In this document: piece by piece, positions 9,091 to 19,763 of the stretch
Position numbering within the stretch: the first letter of the stretch is position 1
How the letters are laid out: each line of letters opens with the position of its first letter
DNA from: Nemertoderma westbladi
Lineage: Eukaryota > Xenacoelomorpha > Nemertodermatida > Nemertodermatidae
Reading direction: 5' to 3'
Assembly (NCBI GenBank): GCA_032718475.1
Contig: JAUCBJ010004849.1
Span: 1 to 43,898, forward strand
DNA: 43,898 nt
The notes under the pieces: generated by a model
What the model was told of the DNA's origin: nothing
The model's input: the letters and a program-made list of their open reading frames with translations, nothing else
The model's database searches: none
Translations under genes and position numbers: made by a program

Positions 9091-10440
9091 CCAAGTTTCC
9101 CATAGCATGAAGCTGCACCAAGTTTATTACGACTGAAATAGACTTTTCAGTGACTTTTTTGTGTAGATCATTTTATACTGAAGGAGGCATTACCCATGAA
9201 ATTGTGATATTTTACAGATTTGGTAATTAATGTAATTGATTTATTTTAAAGCATTAAGGGAAAGGAACAGGTTAGAGTGGCATTGTTTTCAACCCAAAAC
9301 AATAAACGAAACTTTATTTTGCTTGCTCAGTATTCTGGACAGGCGGCGGACTGTATGTCTGTCGGTCTGTCTGCCAATCAGTATTTGAAGGCTAATAATT
9401 CAGTCTGAAAGTTAACTTTTTGTTAAACTTTTTAAACTTTTTTAATTTCGTTGTTTATTATCCGTGAATGTTGAAATTTGGTAGATATGCACTACTGTAT
9501 ACCACAGGCAGGGCCTTTGTAATGACGCTGTATCGTCTGCATTTTCTAGCCCTTATATAACCTGTACAGATAGTAATTCGTTTCTCATTAGGATAAACTG
9601 CAAACTGAAATATAATAACATCAGAAATCTTGTATAACATAGACCACCGTCTTGTCCTTTTGGCAAATCCAGTATTTGAACGATAAATGTCTTCCTACAT
9701 TAATTAAACTGAATATTAAGCATTCCCCGGTCGAATGCGTCTTGGGGTGCGAGACCAACGGACGTGTGAATTCGGACGCCCAAATATTTGACAATAGATA
9801 CTTTGGTAATATTAATATCATTGATTTTTGAAACATCTGTGTGCTGTTGTCGATATTGTTATACATGCTATTGGAGAGTAGGCCTATACAGTTTTCGTTT
9901 TATTAATATTAAAGTTTAGCTTATTGACAGTCAGCATGTCACTACTATACGGGTTTAAACCTATTTGGCCCTGGTTAATTTTTATACTAAATTGGCCTGG
10001 GGTGGGTCATTTTATAAATTTTTTATATTTTGGCTGAAAAAATGCCAATTTTGTAGGTATAAAGGTTTTAAATGATCACGATATAAATAAAATGTTAGAA
10101 ATATTTTTTGGTGACGAAAATTACGAAATATTAATTCACCAAATTCAGCACTATATAAGACCCAGATCCTGTGAATATAGTGTCTTCATTCAATTATTAA
10201 AAAAATTAACAAAATTAATTTGCTTCAAATATTGAATTTATTAAAAATTTAAATGGATCTTCATTTTTATGTTATATTATTAAAATATTGACTTTTTGGT
10301 TTTTAATATTTTTGTAAAATTCCTATTTATTATTAATTAAAACATGTAGGGTGTAATTTTATTATCGTAATTATATTATAGTATAATGTTACACTTTTCA
10401 TAGAGGTACATTGACTCATTTAGTATAAGTGGTCCCGAAG
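9091..10440. other. AT-rich non-coding region
   Basis: No gene was seen. A roughly 50-bp word shared with three other places in the window lies at 9259-9315 (listed separately). From about 9920 to 10430 the sequence is extremely AT-rich. Confidence 0.5.
9259..9315 (+). repeat. Short interspersed repeat word, copy 1
   Basis: It reads GGAAAGGAACAGGTTAGAG, then about 20 bases, then AAAACAATAAACGA. Related copies lie at 10618-10662 (plus), 24862-24915 (minus) and 33719-33772 (minus). Confidence 0.55.
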
Positions 10441-10617
10441 ACGTGGTTCTAGACTAAAAACGGATGTTCTGTTCAGGGGGGAGCTGGGGGGAGGTTTCAG
10501 TATAGATCCTTACAACTAGTTGCATAGCAATTAGTTGCATACAATCAGCTGCACAATGATACAGGTAGTACAGTGAAATGAAAATAAAATACGAACATCC
10601 GCATCCGGTGGATTATG

Positions 10618-10662
10618 GGAAAGGATCAGGATAGAGTGGATTCTAAACAAAACAATAAATGA
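10618..10662 (+). repeat. Short interspersed repeat word, copy 2
   Basis: GAAAGGATCAGGATAGAGTGG is followed by AAACAAAACAATAAATGA, parallel to copy 1 with a shorter middle. Confidence 0.45.
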
Positions 10663-10664
10663 GT

Positions 10665-10713
10665 CAATAGCAACAGCGGTAAGAGTTCCTATAGCAACAG
10701 CGGTATGAGTTCT
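10665..10713 (+). repeat. 24-bp tandem duplication
   Basis: ATAGCAACAGCGGTAAGAG and ATAGCAACAGCGGTATGAG, each followed by TTC, stand next to each other. Confidence 0.8.
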
Positions 10714-10719
10714 TGAAGA

Positions 10720-11631
10720 TATGAAGCGACGCATATTCGGACCTTTGGCCTATTCGGTCGGACTTCGTCCAAATACCGTTGTTACCTCAGTGGTGATAAG
10801 CTGGTAATATCTATAATGTGCTCAGATCAATGTAAAAGAATGAGTCATGATTAAAAGGAAGACAGAACGAAAACAAAAAATCACTGATAAATAAGAAATA
10901 GAAGATGGGGAGGGGACTTTCTCACTGCTGGCGCTCTGCTGTGAACATTCATGACTCAGTTGGAGACGGAATCTCAGACATTTTATTAGGTATTTTGTCA
11001 GTATCCTATGGTTACACTGCCTTAAACTTCCGCATGTCGAGAATACACCTGTGTACAGCAGAATCCAGAATGAGATACCTACCTTGCAGCCTGTCAATTA
11101 ATTTCCTAACTAAGGAATTTCTTATAATAATAATAATTAACAAGAACCCCAATCTGACATGTCATTACGTATAAAATCAACATGTTTCAATATACATCCG
11201 TATATATACCGTTTCACTCACTATGAAGCTGTAAAGAAGAAATGCACAAAGGACAATCACAAAGAGTACAGACGAGTTATCTGTATAGGTAGAGATTATT
11301 GGTGGTAGTTCCACTTGAATATAAACCTGTCACTCTGTCAGACTGAAGTGCCAGGAAAGATATTTGATTCCTGACACTACAAGACTCATTCAATATTATT
11401 AATTATTAATTGTTAGTTATTAAATATAAGGTGTAAATTCATGCATGACTTCAGGTATTATTAAGGAAGTAGGAAGTATAAATATTACATAATTATAATG
11501 TTTTACATTATATAATATAATGTAAAAACACATGTCTTAAAATATACATTTTATGTATGTAGTACTTGTCCTTCGAGACAGGGGGGAAACCAAGGCGTCC
11601 TTTAATACAGGCCATGCAGCCGAGATTTAGG
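10720..11631. other. No gene recognised
   Basis: Open frames of about 90 residues overlap on both strands near 10822-11174 without a domain. The 11400-11560 part is very AT-rich, and (TAC)n at about 11630 marks the LINE-A tail. Confidence 0.4.
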
Positions 11632-11678
11632 TACTACTACTACTACTAGGATCGGCATGCTGCATTGCAGCTGCATTT

Positions 11679-13448
11679 TTAGGAATGCTGTGCCAGCTTG
11701 TCAACAAAATTGCACCGCCACAACTCCCTATCACCCATGACATTTGCTAGATCATCCGCATCTTTAAGGCCTGTGTCCTTTAAGATGCGTCTCAAGAAAG
11801 TCATGGGCTGTCCACCATGCTTATTCACTCCCCGAGGCTGCCAAAGTACAAGATTATGCACTGGCTGGTCCTCACGGCGATAGCAATGTCCTGCAAAGCG
11901 GAGGCGATTTTGTTCTAGTGTCAAGCTTGGGGGAACCAATGAGACACCTCCAATGTTATATAGTGTCTGGTTGGAGATGTGTGCATTGTACTTGACACAA
12001 TGAACCCGGCGTAGCATTCTTGTGAATGTGCCATCCAGAGATTTGGTATCCTCAGCAGTTAGAGCCCAGCATGGACTCCCATAGAGGAGTACTGGAACTA
12101 CTGCTGCTCTAAATAATCGGACCTTAAGTTTCCGATTAATTCTCGGTGACTTCCAAATCCTGGAAAGCCTATTCAAGGCTGCCCATGCCTTTCCCTTACG
12201 TATTCGTATTACTGACTTCCGGATCCATGATCCCAGGTAACAGAAGTCGTCCACATGCTCAAGCATACCATCCTTTGAGCTTATGCTCATCCGATCAGAG
12301 ACTTGCTGAGGACTTTCAAAGTTAACTGTCATAATTTTGGTCTTTCTGGAGTTAATAAAAAGACCAACACTAGAAGCAGCATGTTCTAATGAGCTGAGGA
12401 GCCGTTGGGCTCCCTCTAATGATTCTGAGAGTACTCCTAAGTCATCAGCAAAGTCTAGATCAGTTAGGTACTTGCCAGGATTTCCTCGACTTCTGGAGCC
12501 AGTAGGTGGAGTTATCATCACCCCATCATCATTATGATGATCTAAGGACATGCGTAGAACATAGTCAACCACAATAATGAACAAGAATGGTGCAAGTGTG
12601 TCTCCTTGGAGGACGCCCCATAACACTTCAAATGGTTCTGTGTCACCGTCAACAGTAGACACAAATGTTGTCGAACCATCGTATACTGATCTGATTGCTG
12701 CAATAATTTCATCAGGAATCCCATATAATGAAAGTATGCTGAACATACGTGAGCGAGAGACTGAATCAAAGGCCTTGAAGAAGTCAACAAAGATAACAGC
12801 CAGATGCCTGTCTTTCTTTTTTGATAATTCTTCAATTATCCTTCTAAGTGCCAAAATGGGCTCCATGGTCCCATGACCTTTACGGAACCCATTCTGATTT
12901 CCACGGAGCAGTCTCTCAATGGGGTCCCTGATGCGATTTAATAGAATCCTATTGTATAGCTTTGCAGCAATCGAGATCAATGAGATTCCCCGAAAAGAAC
13001 CATAGAGTGTTAGGTTGCCCTTCTTGGGAACTGGCACCAACTTATTTGTTTTCATTTCTTGTGGGACTCTTGTTGTTCGGTACATGTCTACTATGATGGG
13101 ATAGATGAGCTTTAAACACTCAGGTATTTTAAAGACCTCAGGGGGAACACCATCTACTCCACTGGCACGATTGGTCTTAATGCTCTTTGCAGCAGCCTTC
13201 ACTTCTGCAAAGGAGATATCGCCAATGGGAATATCTGGGAGTACAGACTCAGACACTTTTACTTCTATAAAGTTATCAGGCAATACCCTGTCATTATTAA
13301 GGAGCTTTTCAAAGTGGGCTTTCCAACCATTGAGGTGATTCAGCCTTAACCTTGGTGGTTGGTTGGCTTTTCCGCCCAGTAAGCAGATTGATCGATTTCC
13401 ATGCCTGGGATGATTGCCTGCTGTCGTCAGCATCATTGATGGCATCAA
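11679..13448 (-). pseudogene. LINE-A copy 1: reverse transcriptase
   Basis: RT domain of LINE-A, which copies the element RNA at the nicked target. Motifs in order: VPVPKKGNLTLYGSFRGISL (fingers), NGFRKGHGT, IFVDFFKAFDS (first catalytic Asp), GVLQGDTLAPFLF, YLTDLDFADDLG (the catalytic Asp pair), GLFINSRKTKIM, DFCYLGSWI and VPVLLYGSPCWAL. The post-RT tail is FAGHCYRREDQPVHNL and HGGQPMTFLRRILKD. The open frame starts artificially at 13448. An 11-bp deletion near 13335, seen against the copy at 28042, restores the endonuclease frame after the earlier 1-base loss. The RT itself is intact from about 13335 to its stop at 11679. The linker between endonuclease and RT is out of frame, so the copy is not functional. 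Confidence 0.85.
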
Positions 13449-13493
13449 CCTGTTGGTTTATTAGCTCCTGTAGATTAACAGAGTACTGCCTGT

Positions 13494-14978
13494 TCAGGGA
13501 CCTAGATGCAGCCTTAACTGCATTCTTGGCCGCTGTAGTCTGTTTGAGTCGGGACTCTTCTGCGCCTTATGAAGGTCATTTCGGCACTTCTGAATTTTGT
13601 TGTCAGTCCAGGGGGCCCTTTTCCTGTTTCGAGGGTATACAGGAACTGTTTCTGCAGCTGCTAACTTAACTGCTTCTGTAAAGGCAGTATAGCCCTCACA
13701 GTGATCTGACGCCTCAGAGGCAAGAGCCTCATACCTGTTGCTCAGCTGTAGTGTGAAGCTGGATTTCACACTTGGCTGTTGCAACAGAGAGGACCAGTCA
13801 TGCCGCGGCAAGGCAGATTTCGTTGTTCTGCTAGCACGCAGACTAAGTCTTACCTTGGCCACAATAAGGCGGTGATCACTGGAGAAGGGTCGAAGTGTAA
13901 ATGCATTACAGTCTTGTATAGAGCTCCTGTATTTCCTACGAAACAGAATATGGTCTATCTGGGACTTGTGACCACTGGGTCCACTATGAGTCCATAGCTT
14001 TCCAGTTCGCTTCTTGAACTGGGTTCCAGCCGAAAACAATCCATTTCCAGAGATAAAATCCTGAAGATGGACAGAATTTCGGTTAACACTATTGCTATAG
14101 ACCCAGGGCGATGTAGGTGATTGATGCAGACTCGCATTAAAGTCTCCCAGGAATGTTAAGAATGCATGCTGATCCACTCCATCAGTAGCTGCTTGTAGAT
14201 TGTGGTAGAAATTTTCCACCTCCTCTACAGGGGCAACACTAGTTGGAGAGTAGCACACAATCAGAACCACCTTAGGAAACTTCTTAGCCAGTCTTCCAGA
14301 ACATGAGAAGTGGCAACGGATGATGCGGTTAGAGATTTGGTCTATTTTGTCCAATGCTGCATGTGCAGTTGGATTCATCAATAGACCAATTCCACCATTG
14401 CCACTATCATCTGCTGACGCGAGGGCGAGTCGCCAACCGCCCCCCATGTCCTTAATCACAACCTCATCAGTCTGTCAAGTCTGCATTCGGTGCTCTTGAA
14501 CACCCACTGCACTAAGAGAAAGCTTATCTGCCAAGGCAGTCAGCTCACCTTGTCGCATTGGGGACCCGAGTGTTAGGGTGTTTACTGAGGCTAGTCTAGT
14601 GACTTGCCTCAGATTCACCAATGGCTTTGTTGGTCGGGGTGGAACATGAGAGTAGCCTCCAACTCCAGAATCCCTCTCCCCATCACAATCTGGCCTCCCT
14701 GGTGACCCAGGGTTTGGGCCAGAAAGGTCATCAGGAAAGGGACTCAAAGAATTGTTGGCTGCTCTCTCTCCAGTAGGGGGTGAGACAGGCAGCCGGTCAG
14801 GAGTTAACTGACGCCTGTGAGGCCGATTGTGTCCGGTAATTCCACTGGCCTCTAGTGGCCGGACCTCCGCATTGCTAATGTAATCCATAGTGGGGGTTGG
14901 GGGGTGCTTTTTTGCCGAGTCAGCTCTCGGGGCAAATACCACACCCTGGTTTGCCATTCCACAGGGTGGGTGTCGCAA
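13494..14978 (-). pseudogene. LINE-A copy 1: N-terminal linker and APE endonuclease
   Basis: The first about 130 residues (14978-14590) are Pro/Ser-rich with no domain. The APE-type endonuclease, which nicks target DNA to prime reverse transcription, follows: VNTLTLGS and VGVQEHR (the first acidic motif), GGIGLLMN, IVCYSPTS, FLGDFNA (catalytic Asp/Asn), SQIDHIL and SSDHR. All signature motifs are present. At about 14472 a TGA interrupts the frame just after QEHRMQT; the plus-strand copy at 27380 has GGA there, so this is a G-to-T nonsense change. Near 13560 one base is missing relative to sibling copies, so the frame runs out at 13494 before the RT. Confidence 0.8.
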
Positions 14979-15602
14979 TGGAGTCAGATATGAGGCCCAT
15001 TACCCATATCTACTCTGGCACACATGACCCACCATTGGCTGTTGCAGCTCATCTGCTGGGTCATGCCCTGTACCTTTGCTGCCAGGTGCAGGTCGCAGTG
15101 AAGTGCTCTCAGAGTGGACATGAGAACACTCTACTCCTGACCAGCCATTGGTAGATCACCCTCTGCCTGGTCAGGCCATATACCCCTGCAGCCAAGTATA
15201 TGGGTCCTTAATCCAGGACCAAGGGCGTCCTTATCCCAGAACGAAGGGGGTCCTAGTTACAGGACCAGATTTGCCCTAGTAAGAGGGTCTATGCAGCTAC
15301 AGGTAGCACCTCCTTTATGCTGCATGGAGGTGGCAAGTTTTCTTAATCAATGACCTAGAATACCTGACCTGACCGTGAACTTAAAATTAGTGTAGGCTGA
15401 AACTTGTTGTATTGCCCACTTTAGTCACAGCAGTACTGCTGTACACTGCAGTGTTGTGTCAGTACCGCAACTATGAACTAACATACCGGTACCTGCTGTT
15501 TGCCGGAGTTAGACTAATTTGTATTAATTTAATTAGTTCGTTAGTTAGCTAATTAAAAACAAGTTTTTTTTAAGTGACATACTTAGATACAATGGCACAC
15601 CC

Positions 15603-16187
15603 TTGGATTTCCAACCATCATTTGAGTATCTTGGAATCGCACATTACGAAGCAATGTATAGAAAAGGTATTGCCAGTTGCATTTGCGTCGCCACAAAGAT
15701 AAATCTACATGTAATCTCCATGCAATCAGCACACCGCTTATGGAATGCCGTGATATTGCCATCAACAACTTACGGTTGCTCCGTATTTACCAACACAACC
15801 TCCGAGGTGAACAGATTGGCACATGTTGGACGTGTCAGAGCTTATTTCTGGAAACTCTGGTGTGGGATAAGCAAATAAGCATCATCCACCTCGATACTAA
15901 GCGCCATCGACTCAGAACTAAACTCAAACATCATTATCGAACCCCGATTCCGACGAAGAGCAGCCGCCCAGCTGGTGTCGAACGGCTGTCACCAACATCT
16001 GTGCTCAAACCCCTCCTGCTGGCGACCGACGGAAGAATGTGTCTGCTGGCTTTGCAACACACCAGCAACATCGCCAGACCATTACATAGTATGCTCCGTA
16101 ATAAATAGAAATGGCTTAAACACAAACTTACGTGTTGCTCTCTTCCTGATGTGTCTGGAGAGGGTCGATGACAGTATCCCATTTTAA
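15603..16187 (+). pseudogene. Reverse-transcriptase C-terminus of another retroelement (LINE-D)
   Basis: In a single frame, with only one in-frame TAA (about 15876), this encodes a typical post-palm RT region. FEYLGIAHYEA is the YLG motif, LPSTTYGCSVF is the VLPxLxYG block, then come a helical region and a zinc-knuckle-like end CVCWLCNTPATSPDHYIVC (CxxC, then HxxxC). The frame stops at 16187. It differs from LINE-A and LINE-B in sequence, so a further family is represented. It begins 230 bases beyond the 5' end of LINE-A copy 1, and everything upstream of the YLG motif is missing. Confidence 0.6.
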
Positions 16188-16392
16188 CTCAACTGTGTTT
16201 TAATATATAGTTTTATTATTTTATTTCATAATTATAAAGGCAAATTTTAGCCATATTTTTACCTACATACATTATTTGTCCAAATGTTTTGAGTTAAATT
16301 AAATATATTTAAAACAAGTTTTGTTTATGTCGTTCCACATTCTTAGGCCTATATTTTAACTGCCTATAGACTGATCTGCTGATACTTTGATA

Positions 16393-16761
16393 ATGCCTCG
16401 TAAATGCTGTGTCGGCTACTGCCGATCTAATTACGACGCAAGGTTTCCATCTTAGGATTTCCTTCCGATGGTGTTGAACGGAATGCGTTGCTGCGGGCGC
16501 TTCCCAACATCGCTGCTGCATCACACCCACTGGGCAATATCCGCCACACATAACGCCCAACGCGACGAGTTGGTGGAATTCCTTGAGAAAGATTGCATCG
16601 GGCAAGAAAAGTTCCATTCCAACTTTGTTGACCGATTTGGGACAGCAATGGACGTGATTACCTGGAAAAACTATTTATTGTCGATGAGCCATGAGAGAGA
16701 CGGTCCAGTCGCTCAGTGGACTGTAGAGTTTCTAAATAATAACACGCCTCTCCGGGAATAA
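16393..16761 (+). pseudogene. THAP-domain gene remnant (possibly transposase-derived)
   Basis: The start reads MPRKCCVGYCRSNYDA, the usual opening of a THAP zinc-binding DNA-recognition domain (Met-Pro-x-x-Cys, spaced second Cys). A 1-base shift at about 16440 then gives VSILGFPSDGVERN, followed by LLRALPN, matching the THAP block with Phe-Pro and the basic helix. The conserved Trp before the second helix reads Leu, and the closing Cys-x-x-His pair is not visible. A stop follows near 16545. A second frame (to 16761, ending FLNNNTPLRE) continues without a known motif. THAP domains occur both in host transcription factors and in P-type transposases. With the shift, the stop and the repeat-rich setting, a dead transposase N-terminus is the likelier reading. 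Confidence 0.55.
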
Positions 16762-17579
16762 TTTCACAGGTTATTTTGGGTTGGCAAAAGTTTCTATACC
16801 ATTCACAAAGAACCCAAAACGCGCATTTGCCTGGTCAGAAATTGAAGAGATTGTTTGCTATCTGAATAATTACCAGCAGACTAATAAACGTTTTATTTAC
16901 ATTAATCGGCAAGTTGCAATAATCCAAAGAATGGATTTATTTATTCCCCTCAGGACTTCAGAGCCTGGAGAGACTCATTAAAACCGAGTCATTTCTCTAC
17001 GGGGGGTCACAAGTTGAGCCGAGCCCTGTAAACTGAGATATTTATCTACTGGGGGGTCACACGTTTAATTTTGGTTTATGTGTTTTCACTCTGGGGTGGG
17101 GAATATTGGGTCGGTAATCGTAATAAAATAAATAAAAATATGAATAATAAAGTTAATATAAGTTTTTAATCGTAAATATATATATATATAAATTATTTAT
17201 GTATTTAATTCTTTAATCCAGGCCAGTGGTACAGCCCATATAAAAACATATTGTATCATGTATACTACAAAGAAAAATAGAGCACAATATTTAAATTAGT
17301 TCCTACTGTAAACCCTACTGTAATATTTATATAAAAAACTAATGCCATATTAAAGTAAACACATCGGGGCCCCGGGTCGTCGTATAAAATAGATGACACA
17401 CAACGTATAAACATTCGTCACTATGTAAATAAACACGTTACTATATAAATAAATACATACGAAAAATATATCAACAGGTATTCACAATAAGGATTAAAGG
17501 CAGATAAATAACAATACTCCCAATGCTTAAATAAACTAAATTAACTCACGAGTTCGGCTCTTCGTTTTATCCGTGTATA
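16762..17579. other. Non-coding; duplicated GGGGGGTCAC motif
   Basis: No gene was seen. At 16992-17010 and 17043-17065 two similar words occur (TCTCTACGGGGGGTCACAAG and TCTACTGGGGGGTCACACG), 50 bases apart. A short (TA)n lies at about 17177-17190. The remainder is AT-rich and may include the LINE-B 3' end. Confidence 0.45.
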
Positions 17580-17599
17580 AATAAGAATGATAAATATAT

Positions 17600-17626
17600 A
17601 CATTATTCACAAAAAGTGAATAATGT
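17600..17626 (-). other. Perfect 11-bp hairpin in LINE-B 3' region
   Basis: ACATTATTCAC, a five-base loop, then GTGAATAATGT: a perfect stem of 11 bp about 180 bases past the RT stop. Stem-loops near the 3' end are known recognition sites for the RT in some LINE clades; that role here is inference. Confidence 0.6.
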
Positions 17627-18617
17627 TAAATAATAATTAATAAATAATTAATAAAATAATTGATTAATAATGTTGTATGGTTAATATTAAAAAAAACCGA
17701 AAAATTTTTATATTATTCATTAAATTAGTAAAAAGAGATTTAAAAAAAACAAGAAAGTTGCCTATTTAAGTATGTCATTCAACAAACAAAAATACAAAAA
17801 GTTAAGTCGCGTGGTCTACACCAAAGATACGGCGCGTCCGGTGAGTTACAAGGTTTACTACTTGAACAATACTATTTCCAGACTCCCTCACACGTTGCAA
17901 TAACGAACATCGTGCATTGTAGTGGATATGGACGACCTTAGGCAGATTGAGTGATCCACACATGTATGACACACTGCAATCATACTTGAAACCAAATAGC
18001 TGTCTGATAATGTTATTGTAGGCTACTCTGTACCTATCATAGATAAACTGCGTGTAGTTGCAACGAGCCCACACAGCGTTACAGTAAATCTGTGTGCAAA
18101 AAGCATGGAATAGCCTAATTTTGACATCTTTGCTACAGTTTGCGAATTTCCTAATTAAAAAATTCCCTCTCCTATAAAGGCTTGTCAGTTGATTAAGTAT
18201 ATCATAGCTGTCATCTGTCGCTGTCGTGTTATGAAAAATGTGTCCTAAGTATTTATACTTCTTAACTGTCTCTAAGTTAGTGCCGTTGATGGATATACTA
18301 GTTACTAATTCATTTTTATACGATTTAGGAACTAAATACATGAACTTTGATTTTTTGACATTTATAACTATAGAATGCCTGATTGCGTAATCCTCGTACG
18401 TTTTTATCAGTTTCCTCATCCCTGATATCGAGTTTGAGGCTAGAGCTAAATCGTCGGTGTACATTAAGTGATTACATCTAGAATAATTAAATTGGCAGCC
18501 TACATTTGTACCCGTAAGTTCCATACTTAAGTCATCTATGTACACAGCATAAAAGTACCCGGAGAGTATCCCACCCTGTTTTGTTCCGTTTGTAACCCTA
18601 AAACTATCAGAAGTACA

Positions 18618-18637
18618 CCCCCCCCCCCCCCCCCCCC
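18618..18637 (+). repeat. Poly-C tract (20 bases) inside the LINE-B RT frame
   Basis: Twenty C on the plus strand read as consecutive Gly codons on the minus strand, between VRW and CTSDSF of the RT. The flanking RT frame is retained across it. Confidence 0.9.
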
Positions 18638-18893
18638 ATCTAACCGATAAATGTTGAAAACCATACCAGAACCTAAGTAACCTAATGTAAAATAAAGGAA
18701 TGTCACGGTCGATTAACTTAGAGAACAGCTTGTAGTGGTTAACCAGGTCGAAAGCCTTGCTACTGTCAATGAAGCATATGTAAACGGGGCTGTCGTTATC
18801 TAAGTAGTGTTGTATGACCTCTTTCAAAGTCTACACACAGAGTTCAGTACCCGACTTTGGTTTGAAACCAAATTGGGAGTCGCTAGTTTTGAG

Positions 18894-18916
18894 CTTGCAA
18901 GTTGAGAACTTGCAAG
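18894..18916. repeat. 10-bp inverted repeat at LINE-B deletion junction
   Basis: CTTGCAAGTT, GAG, AACTTGCAAG: perfect arms with a three-base loop, lying at the point where GIALASS is joined to LKTSDSQFGF in the RT. Confidence 0.7.
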
Positions 18917-19763
18917 TGCAATTCCTCTGTAATTGTCAAAACTAGTGATGTCGTCATTTTTATCTTTTACAATGGGGTGGATATTGCAATGGATGAGGTC
19001 ATTAGTGATGTAACCATGTACATTGAACGCACTAAAAACCGCAGCTAGATGAGAATACAGACGGCATGTACCATTACTGTAGTGCTCGCTTGTCAGTCCA
19101 TCTGGACCAACCTTACCATTAGATAGTCTACCTATCGCAAATGCGACATGTATATCAGTGACAATCATATTATTATGAAAAGCAATAGTGTCAAATTTGG
19201 ATTCGACGGTAGCCTTCGCAGAATCATTGTTGACTCTATTGTATAGGTTGTCGAACCGTTCTTTAAATAAATTACAAATATCAGGTTCGCCAATAGCGTT
19301 ACCTACTTTACTAGAAAGCGGAACATTCGTGTTACAATGTTTCTTAACGTTATTCCAAAATTCACCCTGCTTGTGCGAGTACAATGATTCTGCTAGCTTA
19401 TCCGCCCGCAGCTCAGTTTCTTTGTGTTTACATTGTTTTAGTGCACGCTTAAATTCAAACTTTACCAATAGTTCTGTTGAAAAATAGGTCCGGCTCGGGG
19501 GCACCCGTGTGTTCGCCAAATTCTAAAAAAAAACCTAGATTCCTTATACATCTCCTTTAATAAATCGTTCCAACCGGGAACATTCTTGGACTTAAGGTTA
19601 GGTCCTTTCATTTTTGGAATCGAATGATCTACAGCTAGCTTTAGAGCACCGATTATATCGTTATAATATTTGTCAATGGCACATGTGTGTGAACTATTTT
19701 TACGTTATGCATTAGTGCAATTATATACGTCTGATGGTGTCGAAATATTGCTTAGCAGTTTAT

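Larger units (their letters stand above)
11632..15373 (-). mobile_element. LINE-A copy 1, near full length (RTE-like)
   Basis: This minus-strand non-LTR retrotransposon is about 3.74 kb. It has a 5' UTR of roughly 395 bp (starting near GGTCAGGTCAGGTATTC at 15373), one long APE-endonuclease/RT frame, a 3' UTR of about 40 bp and a (TAG)n tail at 11632-11648. A single ORF, short 3' UTR and trinucleotide tail fit RTE-like clades. The 5' boundary is supported by a second copy ending at the same place (40832). The frame has three breaks: a TGA at about 14472, a 1-base loss near 13560 and an 11-bp deletion near 13335. I see no clear target duplication. Confidence 0.85.
17802..19519 (-). pseudogene. 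LINE-B ORF2, reverse transcriptase, broken
   Basis: The 5' part (19519-18824) has a Lys-rich linker, LSNGKVGPDGLTSEHY, IHPIVKDKND and FDNYRGIALASS. A deletion of roughly 25 codons at about 18905 then joins GIALASS out of frame to LKTSDSQFGFKP. A TAG at about 18833 interrupts ELCV/TLKEV. The rest (18827-17802) is open: ICFIDSSKAFDLVNH (first catalytic Asp), NGTKQGGILSG, NHLMYTDDLALAS (Tyr-Thr-Asp-Asp), VNVKKSKFM and YKYLGHIF, ending GVDHAT. A run of 20 C (poly-Gly in the protein) lies between VRW and CTSDSF. The clade is CR1/L2-like by sequence style; I cannot refine it without alignment. Confidence 0.8.

Noticed and set aside
1-9380. GACAGAC-type words at the left edge and at about 9340-9380 as a possible inverted pair
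   Set aside because: Similarity is confined to a low-complexity CAGA/GACA motif and does not extend into the flanks.
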